A stretch of 64,000 nt of DNA, from positions 1 through 64,000 of the forward strand of contig JAJOHG010000135.1 in NCBI GenBank assembly GCA_021029095.1, read 5' to 3'. Position numbers and translations under genes: made by a program. A model generated the notes under the pieces. It worked only from the letters and a program-made list of their open reading frames with translations, did not search any database and was not told the origin of the DNA. Shown piece by piece: positions 11,719 to 23,053 of this stretch. This stretch comes from Phellopilus nigrolimitatus. Taxonomy: Eukaryota > Basidiomycota > Agaricomycetes > Hymenochaetales > Hymenochaetaceae. Positions within the stretch are counted from its first letter, which is position 1, and each line of letters begins with the position of its first letter.

Positions 11719-13030
11719 ATGCCAGGCGCAGATAGGCGGAACAAAACAAATGCGGCGGGCGCGTCCAGAAAGCCATACACGGTATGTTTTCCCACTTCCA
11801 CCCTCGTTATGAGCATACGCCTGCGCGTCGCGCGTTCCAATTCAGAACTGACGATCCACGCTTTGTGTCTTACAGCGCGTGCGCTTCGCGCAATCGCAGA
11901 CCGATGTTGCAGGACCATCAACCCCTCCTCGCAAGAGAACTTCGCCGCTCCTCGACATCCCGCAAACAGGGATGAAGAAACGTCGTACTGACGCCGTACG
12001 TCGCCAAAGTGCAGAACATCGTCCTCCTGTCGCGAGTTTCATGGATGACGCGGTGACAAGCAGTCTGGGAACCAGTAAGAGCCTCAGCCACATTGTGCGA
12101 TGCACTCAGGTATACTTATCTCTACTTTCGCGTTTAGGATTGCGTGCTCGCGGCAGGATGTCGTATCCTTCGCATTCAGGCAGGAGTAAGTGTTGTTCGT
12201 ACAATTGAGTTCCCCTTAACTGACCTATTTGTAGTGCCGTTTGATATGAATCCGACACCTGGTCCTGTCCGAACTACGAAGTTTGGAATGCCAGAGAAAG
12301 ACGATTTTCAGGATTTTCCGGACGGTATGTGTACCATCTGTCCATCCTTCGTACACGGTGCTGATGCGCTTTGACAGTGGCTTTCCTCGATGACGTTTTC
12401 GTAGCCCCATCGCCCGTAGACCTTCAAGCGAAGGTGAAAGAACTGCAAGTCGCTCTCACCGACCAGGCGCGGAAGTATGACGCGCTTGAGGGTGAGAACA
12501 GAAAACTGAAGAAGGAACTTGGTCACATGAAGTCCAAGTACCAAATCATTGGCAAGATGTATGCGAGTGCAAAGTCTGCCATGAAACAAAATGAGGGCAG
12601 TTCTCATGGCCCTTCCTTGGGCAACGTGATGATATGTGATGCGGATGACGAACGCGAGCTCCCGTCTGCCGCCGCCTCTTACACTCAGGCGTCCGTCCTG
12701 ACCTCTGCGTCCTCGCTTTCATCCGCAAGTTCCTCGTCCAACTTCCGGACGCCTTCAACTACGCCCGGAATGCCTGTCCGTGAAATCGACGAGGACTATG
12801 ATGAGGGGTATGATTCGGCTGCGTTGCGACTGGCAGCCATCAACGACCATATCATTATGACCTCGGGCATGAATGACTTCGACATGGAGATCGAGCGGGT
12901 TGCCGAACAGCTACACAAGCGCTTCAATCTGAACGACAACAAAAATGATGTGCCTGCCCGCAACGACGTTTCGCAGGCGCCGGCTTTCCCTTCCCTCGAC
13001 ATGCCATCAATGCCCAAGTTCTTTTTCTGA
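11719..13030 (+). CDS. Coiled-coil protein of unknown function, probably nuclear
   Basis: Exons 11719-11781, 11876-12074, 12138-12185, 12235-12324 and 12378-13030 join to 350 residues. The donor at 12075 (GTAAGA) was chosen over one at 12110 because only it keeps the frame open into exon 4. The N-terminal third is basic and disordered, with PPRKRTSP and GMKKRRT that resemble nuclear localisation signals and proline-directed phosphorylation sites. A single coiled coil (VDLQAKVKELQVAL..ENRKLKKELGHM) spans about residues 148-190. A Ser/Thr-rich stretch, an acidic IDEDYDEGYD patch and a tail ending FFF follow. I do not recognise the family. It converges on the KEN-containing gene at 13087. Confidence 0.65.
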
Positions 13031-13086
13031 GCCAAGTCGATGGTCCTCCCCCTCCCCCATCCTTTTCTCGTGGACTGGCCTATGTT

Positions 13087-13612
13087 TTATATCGCATTTT
13101 CATTCCAGTGCACATTGGCTTCTGTCGCGTCGGCGAGCGGGCTCTCCGTGAGCTCCTTTGCGCGCTGTACGATGAGTAGTTGAACCTCTAGGTCGATGGG
13201 GGAAAGCGTGAACGCTGAGGGCGACGACGGCGTCAAAGGCGACCCCGTCGCAGAAGACAGTGGCGAAGAGAGGGTGGAGTCACTGCCACTGGAGGGAAAG
13301 CGCCCGTTGCGCCTCTTTGTGCTCTTGCCCTTTTTGCGGGGCGTCGTGGGCATGGGTGTTGGCGGTGGACCAAGCGGCTCGTTTTCCTTATTCGGCCCAG
13401 AGAGGACTGGTGGGATGAGTCGACGCTGGAGTCTGGGAGACCTGCGCGTCAAGGATGTCGGCAATGGGAGAGGGAACGAGGAGCTCTTGGAGCTCGTGCT
13501 CGAGGTGGACGACGTCGAGGACGTGCGGCGCAGAGGGGCGGTGTGGACGTTCTATTTCCCTTCTCTCATGCACCATGTAAACATCATCAGCCACCATCAT
13601 CGCTTTCGCCAT
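13087..13612 (-). CDS. Small disordered Ser/Pro-rich protein with KEN motif, start uncertain
   Basis: Open frame 13551-13087 (-) encodes about 154 residues: a Thr/Ser repeat (TSSTSSTSS), an Arg-rich stretch (LTRRSPRLQRRL), GPNKENEPLG, several S/T-P sites including PPTPMPTTPRKKGK, and a C-terminal helix DLEVQLLIVQRAKEL. KEN followed by an acidic residue and proline is the classical APC/C degron context; with CDK-like sites it hints at a cell-cycle-regulated protein, but this is inference. A TAG stop precedes the frame, so the start lies upstream behind an intron or the frame is 5' partial. A first exon ATG at 13612-13595 with an intron to 13552 would keep frame, but its donor (GTGGCT) is poor. 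Confidence 0.5.
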
Positions 13613-13843
13613 ATTCTCATATGCATTGCTCTAAAGCCTCTCTGCACATAACTTATCACTATCTAACACACCTTGAATTGCAATAAAATAAACTAAAAAA
13701 TGTATCGTTAAGTTTTCTGCCGAAAAGACCTGCCAAAACATCAAAACGAGTAAGATACACCCCTAATGCAGTAATTTTGAGCGGTCCGGTCCTGAATCAA
13801 TACCCGATCGCCGCCTCGACGAGCTCGACACAGCGAGTTGACG
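13613..13843. other. Divergent upstream region of the KEN gene and EFM7
   Basis: About 230 bp, AT rich in its left half (AATAAAATAAACTAAAAAATG near 13682). It must hold promoters for the minus-strand KEN-containing gene and plus-strand EFM7. No further feature is visible. Confidence 0.4.
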
Positions 13844-15091
13844 ATGCCCTCGACCTCTCCCGACTCCGGCTCTGACTCTGAAAGCCTCGCGCTCAACGCC
13901 GTATTTACTGTGACTATCCCGCCTCTGCCTCGCTGCGCCTCTCATCCTCACGGCCTCGCGCGCAGGAACCGCCCAGGCCGCCCTCGCCCGCGCCGACCGT
14001 CGCGACTTACACGCGCACCCGCGCTCCGTTCGCTGATGGCAACGCGGAGGAAAACAAACCGCGCGAAGGAAGTGAGGCTTCTGATGGATGGACGACGATA
14101 GAGCTCAGGCTCGTCGGCTCGCACCCGCTGTGGGCGCACCACCTGTGCGCGTCGCCAACTTTTTTCTGATGTTTTTCGTGCTCATCCTTTGCGGGTAGAT
14201 GGAACGCCGCGCGCGCGTTTGCGACGTACCTCGACAGACGCGTGCACCTGTACAGAGGGAAGAACGTCCTCGAGCTCGGCGCAGGCGGCGGCCTGCCCGG
14301 CCTTGTCACCGCACTCAACGGCACGGGTAAAGTGCGTACTGTCCTTTTTTTTCATGACTTCTGCCAGTTTCCGCTGACAATCGATCTGTCTGATGCATCC
14401 GCGTACACTAGACCGTTCTGACCGACTACCCGGACGCCATCCTCCTCGAAAACCTCGCGTACAACGTTGCGCGCAACGTCCCAGAGAGCTTACGCGCCGG
14501 CGTGGACGTGCAGGGCTATCTCTGGGGCGCGCCGGTCGCGTCTCTTCTGGAGGTCGCGCCAGGCGGCTTCGACGTGATCATCTTGTCTGACCTCGTGTTC
14601 AACCATTCGCAGGTGCGTCAGGTTGCTTGCTAAACACGCGGTGCCGACACTGACAGACTGTGGGTCTGCGCAGCACGACGCGCTCCTCAAGACGTGCGAG
14701 CTCGCGCTGCGTCGCACGGACGCGTCGAAGATGGAGGACCAGGGCGCCACGCGCCTGGACTCCGTAGGACCAGACGAAGACGATGAGGGCGCACCGGCGG
14801 TGCTTGTATTCTACACGCACCACCGGCCGCACCTCGCTACGCGCGACCTCGACTTCTTCGCGAAGGCGCGGGCGCGGGGCTGGGCATGCGCGGAGGTCGT
14901 GACGGTGCACTATCCCGTAAGTACACCCGTCATCTTCTTTTTCATCTTTTTGTTTCACGATCCTTGTGTGTTTTACTGATTTCGTGTTTCAGCCGATGTT
15001 CCCGGATGACCCGGGCGAAGAGGAAGTGCGCGCGACGGTCCACGGGTGGCGTCTTACACGCCTTCCTCGGCGGGAAGGGCAGGGGAAGTAG
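13844..15091 (+). CDS. EFM7: Protein-lysine/N-terminal methyltransferase, EFM7 (NNT1) type
   Basis: Exons 13844-13900, 13966-14144, 14199-14331, 14412-14612, 14674-14916 and 14993-15091 join in phase to 303 residues. This is a seven-beta-strand SAM-dependent methyltransferase of the Nnt1/Efm7 group; in yeast it methylates the N-terminal Gly and Lys2 of elongation factor 1A. Seen: EPPRPPSPAPTVATYTR after the first splice, LVGSHPLWAHHLWNAAR (family signature), motif I NVLELGAGGGLPG at residues 101-113, TDYPD (motif II) and VIILSDLVFNHSQH (motif IV/post). Annotation under the old nicotinamide N-methyltransferase name is common. The 3' exon is copied at the right window edge (63956-64000, -), so the gene borders the duplicated arm. 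Confidence 0.9.
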
Positions 15092-15765
15092 GTCGATGTC
15101 AAAGCCCGAGTTAGTCCAGACGACAAGAAAAAAGGGAAAAGAAGTGGAGATACTGCTGTATGAGGTACGAGTACGTGAGTCAAAATTTGCGATGCCTGAG
15201 TCTTCTATTTCACTTCGCAAGGGGATCGAACTTGATTTAAAACAGTGAGATACTTGCATATACACCGGTTCAGATTCTTATGTATTTGCTTGCCTCATTC
15301 CGTCGAAAGGGGCGCAAGGGGGGGAGCAGTGAGTGTATTCAGGCATTGAACTCTGCGGGGGAATAAAAAGCTCGATGAGTGGAGAGCTCATTTCTTTTTC
15401 TTTCTTATTTTCTCAATCCCTCGACTCCGAGTTGAGGTCAATGCCAAATGTGTCTTCAGATAACACAACATGGTTTACATATGTATAGCGCCTGGATTAA
15501 AGTCTCTCTTTGGCTTGATGCTGACTGGTCTCTTCAACGTGCCAGATTTATATTCATAAAAGAACGGTAATAAAAACAAATAAATCCCAACTAATAAGAT
15601 AATGTAGAGCGAGACACCAATAAACACTTTCAAAGGAAACAAGAACTAAGAGCGAGAGAGATATCGAAGGACAGTATTCGAGATGTAGCGAGCGATGATG
15701 ACAGAGAAGCAGAGCGTAATCGAATGCAGATAATTAAAAGAAAGTAAAACCAGGAACGATGGTAT
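15092..15765. other. 3' spacer of EFM7 and M copy B, duplicated
   Basis: Convergent spacer. It matches 63286-63955 in inverted orientation (for example the stretch at 15180-15290 against 63770-63870). No open frame is conserved between the two copies. The duplicate shows small indels and point differences only. Confidence 0.7.
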
Positions 15766-18064
15766 CTAGAGCAAGCTAGGGAGGACGTTCTCCTTCTCAG
15801 CAAGAATCTTGCGCGTTGACTGCGTAACACGTGCTTTGGCGCGGCCCCCAAACACGCACGCAGGCGTGCGCGGGCTCAGTCCAATAAGCGTGCGTCGCGG
15901 AGCTGGCGTCTGAGTCGATGGGGTTACTGGGTTGTTCCAGTGAACAGGAGTGCCAGTGAGGTATGGAATCGGAGAGTTGACGGGCGATGTAGGCAGCCGC
16001 GCGCCAGCGGTGGCCAGAGGAGTGCGCGGAGAGTTTGGAGCAAATGCGGTGGCCAGAAGAGTACGCGGAGCGTTCGGAGCGGGTGCGTCAATATCAGATT
16101 CCCAAGAAGGAACAACAAGTTCAGATGAGTCACCGAAATTGACGGTCCCAGTTTCGCGGGTATTATTGACGAAGAAGTCGTCAGTATGACTGGAGGTGTC
16201 GCCCGGGAAATCAGAAGTGACCGCGTAAGCCGGCATGCATGAATACGACGCAGGAACATTGACTACGGCATCTATGATACCCGAGACAAGGTTTTCCATG
16301 TTTTCCACCTCTTCATAAACAACCTCCAATTTCGCCTGAGCAGCCAGGAGCTCCTCAATTCGGCCTTCGAGCATTCCAGATTCGATGCGAAGGTCCGAGA
16401 GTGATGCCTCCTTTTCGGAGAACCTTAGAGCGAGCGCTTCAGCCCTCTGCGCGTGCATTTCTGCATCTGCGCGGGCCTCATTACGTTCACGAATAGCGCG
16501 CGAAGACGTACGCCAGAGTTCTTTGATAGTCTTTCGGTTGGAAACGTTCGTCTTCTGCTGCGAGCGTAAACGCTCAGCAAGCGATGACGTGTGTAATTCT
16601 GCATCTGCGCGGGCCTCGTTGCGCTCACGAATAGCGCGCGTAGATGTGTGCAAGAGTTCCCTGATAGTCTTTCGGTTGGCAACGTTTATCTTCTGCTGCG
16701 AGCGTAAACGCTCAGCGAGCGATGAACTGTTTGCGACCTTCGACCGGAGTGAATTAATCTGCGCCTGTTGCGCATTGATCGTTTTGATATTACACGCGGT
16801 CTGGGCCTCAAGAGCCTTGACCTGCGTATGCGCTCGTTCGGCGGAGAGGTTGGAGGCGACGAGCCTCTTCAGAGAATCGGCAAGAGACGCGGAGAGGTAA
16901 GCTACTTTGTTGTGAAGAGAGGACTGTTCAGCGGGCGAGGATAGCGTGTCTTTGAGGCTGTCGATCTCGCGCAGCAGACTACCGACAAGTTCGTCATTCG
17001 CAGAGTCGACGGCCTCTAAAATGTACGAGAGTGTACCCTTGTCGTGGTGAAGCTAATGCGACGGGTCAGAAAGAAGTCGGAAGGGGGACAATTTGTGATT
17101 TACTTTAATAATTACGAGCATGCACATGGCGAAAGCAATTGGAACCCAGAAAGATGGCAGCTCAATGCTTTCAGAAACATGCTGGACGTGAAGGAGTTAG
17201 AACACTCTGCGCGGTAGAACTTATCGGCTACTCACAGAAACCATCATGCCAGCCGCCTTGAGTTTGTCGATCGTTATCGAAGAGGAGGGAGTGATCGCGG
17301 CCGAAAGACTAGGTGTGCTTGCAAAGAGCGTCTTGCCAGCGAGCTGAAGTGCAGATTATATCAGCGATGAACGAGAAAAATCTAAGTCTCAAAGACGTAC
17401 GAAAAGGAGCCGAGTTAAACGCCCGAGGATTGTAGGCGCATCACATGACAAGAGATACTTCGCGGACTGAAACAAAATCACGTCAGCCACCACGAAATCG
17501 AAATAGCAACGACCAAAAACGTACTGCGAGAACCCAGCCGTGCCCTTCAGCGTCTATGCACGGCCCACCAGTGCTGAGTGCCAGACGAAACGGAACGCGG
17601 ATGTATTGGTAAAACGAGTTGGTGTCGTAATAGCGGGCGCAATAGAAACGTGTTTCTGGAGCATATCCACCATCTGTGCCATACAGAGTGAACAAGGCAG
17701 TGGTAGCTATAGAAGCGCGCAACTGCACGATCGGGGGAAGGAGGAGGGCGAGGGTCGGGTAGAAGAAATAGAAAAAGGAGACGATGGCAGCGGTGAAGAA
17801 GATGGTACGGAGGCGGCGGGGGCTTGGGTAGCCGAACGACGAAAGCCTTGCGGTGAAAACGGAGACGAGGGGAATTACCAAGACGAGAGTATCTAGAATA
17901 AATTTCACCGCAATGGCGTACGACAGGACAGTTAGAGCCGTCGTGAGCGAAGTGTCGAGAAGGGGCTGGGCGATTTCACGGGTCCCCGCCATCAACAGCT
18001 TGGTGCTCGAGCTAGTGAGATCGTCCTGTGGAAGTAGGCGACGCAGTACGTTTCCAGCAAGCAT
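15766..18064 (-). CDS. M family copy B: membrane/coiled-coil protein with KEN-motif tail
   Basis: Exons (transcript order) 18064-17525, 17466-17401, 17343-17236, 17181-17104 and 17052-15766 give 692 residues. Exons 1, 2 and 4 have exactly the lengths of copy A; exon 3 is 9 bp longer, as in copy C. The layout is that of copy A: two N-terminal hydrophobic segments, a third before the coiled coil, and the tail RRTLIGLSP..RKILAEKENVLP. The coiled coil holds a tandem duplication of a 46-residue unit starting SSLAERLRSQQK (16725-16588 and 16587-16450), present once in copy A. The gene stands head to head with HNH-like H1, 1075 bp apart. This is the only copy of the pair's M partner that is intact in the two arms, since C is broken. 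Confidence 0.82.
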
Positions 18065-19139
18065 GGCGAAGTTGGTGAAGTGGGGAAGAATATGACAAAG
18101 AGTAGGCAACTCGATGATGGGGGATAGAAATCAAGAGTCGACAGTAGCTTAGCTGGAAAAAGTTGATGCTTTATAGCTTCCAAGCGGTCTCAGCTAGCAG
18201 CCAGCCCGGGATCAAACTCGACATCGTTTCAATAGAGTCCAGTGACATGGAATTATCGGCGAGCGGTGTCAATAAAATCAGTGTTGCGGGTTTACCGCTT
18301 GAGTTTCCTTGATATCGTATTAGGTGTCGGAAAGAGAACAGGCAAGTTCAGACACGTTAAAGCTTGAAACAGTGAAACGATTCGAACGATCCGGTTGCTC
18401 CTATACGCCATATTCTTGTTGGCTATGAGCTGTAGATATCCCCCATAAGCTATACCATGTCCAGGAGGATCCTGGAAGGTTGAAATCGGAGGTGACGAAG
18501 GTTCTGATTCGGTTAGCAAGGCACGTGTTCAACGTGTCCCGGGGAAAGCCGAAGCGACAGCTCATGTCGTTTTCTCTCTTCATCGCATAAAAATACTCTG
18601 AAAAGTCCACATTTTCGCCAATGAGATAGCAAGGTTAGTTTTTTATTCGGGGACTCAGAGACCACTATGTCATGTTTAAAATGTGCGTTTCTGCGCACCA
18701 GATATCGTTTTCGCATGTTGCAGGCTTGAACAATAACCAGTTGCTAGTTCTCTCGGTCAAAGAAGTCGGGAAAAGGATAAGGTATTTCTTGAAGGCAAAA
18801 GCCTCAGCTCGAGTAAAATGAAGCGAGGGAAGGGGTAAAGTATTAGAATACTTGTACATGTACAAGGTGGAACGAAAAGAAGTCAGATTAATGCACGTGG
18901 TTTACACGTGTCTACGAGATCAGTTGCGATTGAGCTGACTCGTACGTCGTGCATGCCCTCAAATTCGACATGAAGCGGGCCTTGCTCTCAAAATGCCGGT
19001 AAGAGGCGCTGCACTGCAGACTCATGTTTTCCGTCCTGGAGTAGCACCCCTTGTCGTGTTCCTATAAAAGCGCTTATAAGCGCGCTCGATTCGCAGACTT
19101 GAGCTCCGTTTCGACAGTCTTTTATCTTCCTCGCTCGCC
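18065..19139. promoter_or_regulatory. Shared upstream region of M copy B and H1
   Basis: Divergent intergenic region of 1075 bp, copied inverted at 59948-61012. It ends with a palindromic TATA-like box GCTTATAAGC at 19072-19081, 59-68 bp before the H1 ATG; the same box is found before H2, H4 and H5. Near the M side it is pyrimidine rich. Short open frames in it are not conserved between copies. Confidence 0.55.
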
Positions 19140-20720
19140 ATGACGAGAATTCCATTTGATCTCGCAGGCATGGTAGTCTCTCCCCCTTTATGGTTCGCCT
19201 CGAAACCAGATACGCCACCAAGAGAATCTGAATCTTTGGAAGAAAACTCGAGCTCGTACTGCTTTTACAACGGTGACGAGTTCCCCTTGGAAAAGCCCTC
19301 AATTCGTGATGTTTTCATCCGAGACTTGTCAGGGAGTATTGTTGCCGGGCTTATACAAACTGGCTGGTATAGAAACTCTGATCTATACCGCTGGCTTCGC
19401 ATTGTGCTCGTTACAGACGAGCCATTCCTCCTTCGAAGCGCCTCGTCCGACAGAAACCAAACTCTTGTCAGTGATGACGCCTCTTTGATCGTACCTTCCG
19501 ATTACCACATCGTCAACAAAAGTAAGCGGTGACTATTCCATTGACTTTCATCTAACTAATCGAGACTATAGAAGGGAATCTAATCAATGCATGGCCCATA
19601 TCCAAAAACCTTCGTAAACGAATCATATTCACTGGATATTCGACTCCAAACAGTGAAGTGGTAAGAAATCTCCTAGGTTAACCAGCCATATTAAACAATT
19701 AACGTGTATATAAACCACTCAGGATGAAATTTTCCGGAAGCGCATAGCGGAGCGCGACGGTCCCTGCTGTTACTCAGATGAAAAGCCTCCTCCGGATGTA
19801 TCCAAATGTGGTCCCACGACGGGTATTGTCGACATATTTCCATCGGGGTACGTTGAAGAGGTATGGCATTATTGACTGCGTGCTGTCTCCATGAAACTTA
19901 TATTAGATTAGTTCCTCGATTCTTCTTTGCCTTCTTCCCTCGGTCTCAGTGGCTCCAGAAAAGAGGCGGTTAATTTTATGAGGTCTCTTCAAAATGGGAT
20001 GGCAATGAATATAATATCCGTATTATTATTCGAAAACTATGATCTTGCAGTTGACGTCGATGTAGGCTCTTGTTATTACGCGCTCGCTCATCATTGTAAT
20101 TCTAATGTCGCCTTCAGGACGACTATCGGATTGTTCAGCTCTGCCCTGATCCGTACATGGATTTGGGCGCAGAAGGGAAGCTTCATGTGGACTTCAGCAA
20201 ACCAGAACATGAAAGGCCCTCAGAAATCCTACTCCGAGAGCATTTCCGCCATGCATTGATCAAGCATGTCCTTGGAACAGGTAAAGACCCGTATCGGAAA
20301 CCGCAATGCAACGAGAACGGAGAGGAGCGTGCCGAAGAGGACAGAAGCTGGTACGAAATAACCACGATGCTCCGCGACCGGCGTGACTATTCCATAGATC
20401 TTGGAGAGAAGGTCTGGTTCACCCCGGAGGGGAAATCCGCATTTGAGCAATATTTGCAGACTGCGCTACTCGCATGCATGCCAGAGTGTCTCGAGGACGA
20501 GCCTGAATCAACAGAACTCCAGCCGTTTTCGGAGGAACGTTTTTCACGGTTCAGCAAGCGCCGCCGCGAGAAACTCGCGGAAATCAAGACACCGAGGAAT
20601 GTCAGCTGGCCCGAGGAATTTGTCCATACTCCGCCCGCGGACCTCTCGTATCTCTCTGAATCCCGCTGGGTTAACTCAGAGTGGCCGGAAAAGTGGGACT
20701 TGGAACCTTGCAAGGCATAG
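19140..20720 (+). CDS. HNH-like family copy H1
   Basis: Exons 19140-19521, 19572-19660, 19723-19860, 19912-20061 and 20118-20720 give 453 residues. The middle resembles fungal HNH_2-type proteins: ERDGPCCYSDEKPPPDV, then TTGIVDIFPSGYVEE, then an SLQNGM helix and FENYDLAVDVDDDYRIVQ strands, as in proteins annotated as HNH nuclease domain-containing. The family normally has His before the I-x-P motif; here and in the other four copies it is Asp (DIFP), so nuclease activity is doubtful. The N-terminus carries RDVFIRDLSGSIVAGLIQTGWYRN, shared by all copies; the C-terminus is charged, with SKRRREKLAEIKTP. No signal peptide or membrane segment is seen. It diverges from M copy B. Confidence 0.72.
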
Positions 20721-21434
20721 TCTGAGTGAATTATTATATTGCCGATGTGTTCGCATTTTGTTTAAAGAGTATTGTCGTCTGGAATACAACTGGCTAAATT
20801 ACAACTGGCTAACCCGTGCTTAGCTGTAAACTGTTTTCACTTCCTCACTCGTGTCTGTGCTCTCCTCTATACTAAATTCTCCGTACTTAGTTGAGCTCAT
20901 TCACGGTCTCGGAGAAAAATATTACACCTGCTTCGCGCAATCACAATATATTCTTGGTCTGGTCGCGGACAAGTGCCGTTTTTGATTCTGACTGGCGGAC
21001 TTCAGTATTTGAAACAAATGGCACGGAATATTATTTCGGGAAGCAATATACATTCGAATCTCTTCCGCATATTTCTAAGATACGTGTATGCGGCAATGTA
21101 AACGACAGGCTTCAATCCAATGGTTCCTATATGCGTCTAGGATGGGCATAACTTCGTCTTGCATCATCGGGTCTACACTTTGAGCGTGCAGCCGGCTGAG
21201 ACCCGGAGACAGAACGGGAATTGATGCGCGTGGCTAACACGTGACTAACTACGAGATCAGCGCTTCAGATGCGACATGAGGAGGTCCTTGTTCTCAGAAA
21301 GTCGCCAAGGGGTGATGTACTAGCCTCGCATCGTCTGATAAGGAGCAGCGTTCTTCGCCTTCAGATCCTTTTTGCATACCGCGCTTATAAGCACGCGCAT
21401 TCGCTTTCTCAAACTTGAACCTTTTTCGCTCGCC
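20721..21434. other. Spacer between H1 and H2
   Basis: 3' flank of H1 and 5' flank of H2. The palindromic box GCTTATAAGC recurs at 21383-21392, 43-52 bp before the H2 start. No conserved coding frame is seen. Confidence 0.5.
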
Positions 21435-23053
21435 ATGTCGTCAAGTTCATTCGACTTCACCAACATCGTGCTAGGCCCTCTGAACATAGGCAAAGTTTCA
21501 GAAATCAATACCCCTACAAGAGAACTCACTCGCTACATGCAAGAAACTTCGAGCTTGCACAGCGTTTACAACATCCACAGGTCTCCTTTCAAAAAGCCCT
21601 CAACTCGTGATGTTTTCATCCGAGACCTGTCTGGGAATGTTGTTGCCGGGCTTATACAATCTGGCTGGTATAGAAACTCTGATCTATATCGCTGGCTTCG
21701 AATTGTGCTTGTTACAGACGAGCCATTCCTTCTTCGGCATGCTTCATCTGACAGAAACCAAGCCCTAGTCAATGATGACACATCTTTGATCGAGCCTTCC
21801 GAATACTTTGTCATCAACAAAAGTAAGAATATGAAACTTCATAAGTCTCTATCCCACTAATTGTAGTACTAGCGGGGAATGCAATCACTACACGGCCCAT
21901 ATCCGAGAAACTTCGTAAACGAATCAATTACACCGGATATTCGACCCCAAAAAATGAAGTGGTAATAAACATCTCAAGCTACACCCGTCTCAGTGAATCA
22001 TCTAATGTGTCTATTATCGTGCAGGATGAAGATTTCCAGCAGCGCATTATGAAGCGTGATGGTCACTGCTGTTTCACGCATACGAGGCTTCCTCCGGAAA
22101 TACTCGGACGAGATCCCACGAAGAGCGTTACCGACATATTTCCATCCGCGTACGTTGAGGAGGTATGAGTATCCGACCACATCCGGCATTTGCTCGACTT
22201 AGATCGTATTAGTTTCTAGATTCCGCTTTGCCTTCGTCGCTCGGTCTCAACGGCTCAAGGAAAAAAGGTGTAAACTTTCTGAGGTCTCTTCAAAATGGAA
22301 TGACGATGGGCCTAGAAGCTATATTATCATTCGAAGACTATGATCTTGCAATTGATGTTGACGTAGGGTTTCTCTTGCGCCAGCTCCTTGTGTAAGTTCT
22401 GATGTCGCCTTTAGGACAACTATCGGATTGTCCAGCTCTCCCCAGATTCGCACATGAATTTGGGCCCAGAAAGAAAACTATATGTGGACTTCAGCAAATC
22501 AGAGCAAGAAAGGCCCTCGGAGATCCTTCTCCGAGAGCATTTCCGTCATGCGTTGATCAAGCATGTCCTTGGGACAGGCGAAGACCCGTATTGGAGACCG
22601 AAATGCAACGAGAACGGAGAGGAACGTGCTGAGGACGACAAATGCTGGTTTGAAATAACCAGGATGCTTCGTGATCGGTGTGACGAGTCCATGGACCTTG
22701 GCGAGAAGGTCTGGTTCACCCCGGAGGGGAAAGCCGCGGTCGAGCAATATCTGCAGACCGCGCTGTTCGCATGCATGCCAGAGTGTCTTGAGAATGGGCC
22801 TGAATCGCCAGAATTCGAGTCGCATTCAGAGGAACGCTTTTCGCGGTTCAGCAAGCGTCGCCGCGAGGAACTCGCGGAAATCAAGACACCAAGCACTGAG
22901 CAGGAGCGTAGCTGGCCAGAAAAGCTCATACACACGCCGCCCAGGGACATGTCGTATCTTTCGGACTCCCGCTGGGGTAAACCAGTGTGGATAGAAGACG
23001 AAGATGACGATCTCTTCTCAGACCTGGAATCTAGAAGGCGGGAGTTAGGGTGA
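21435..23053 (+). CDS. HNH-like family copy H2
   Basis: Exons 21435-21822, 21873-21961, 22025-22162, 22213-22362 and 22415-23053 give 467 residues. Internal exons have exactly the lengths of H1 (89, 138, 150). This is the most divergent copy: the first 45 residues (from MSSSSFDFTNIVLGPLNIG) differ from the MTRIPFDLAGMVVSPPLW start of the others, and the C-terminus ends in a distinct acidic/Arg-rich tail (EDEDDDLFSDLESRRRELG). The core keeps KRDGHCCFTHTRLPPEI and SVTDIFPSAYVEE, with Asp at the expected His. It is in tandem with H1 in the left arm and has no counterpart in the right arm. Confidence 0.7.

Noticed and set aside
11038..11991. 317-codon frame (+)
   Set aside because: Crosses the start and first intron of the coiled-coil gene in another frame; no domain recognised.
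16385..16900. 171-codon frame opposite M copy B
   Set aside because: Mirror of the coiled-coil repeat; not kept in copies A or C at the same length.
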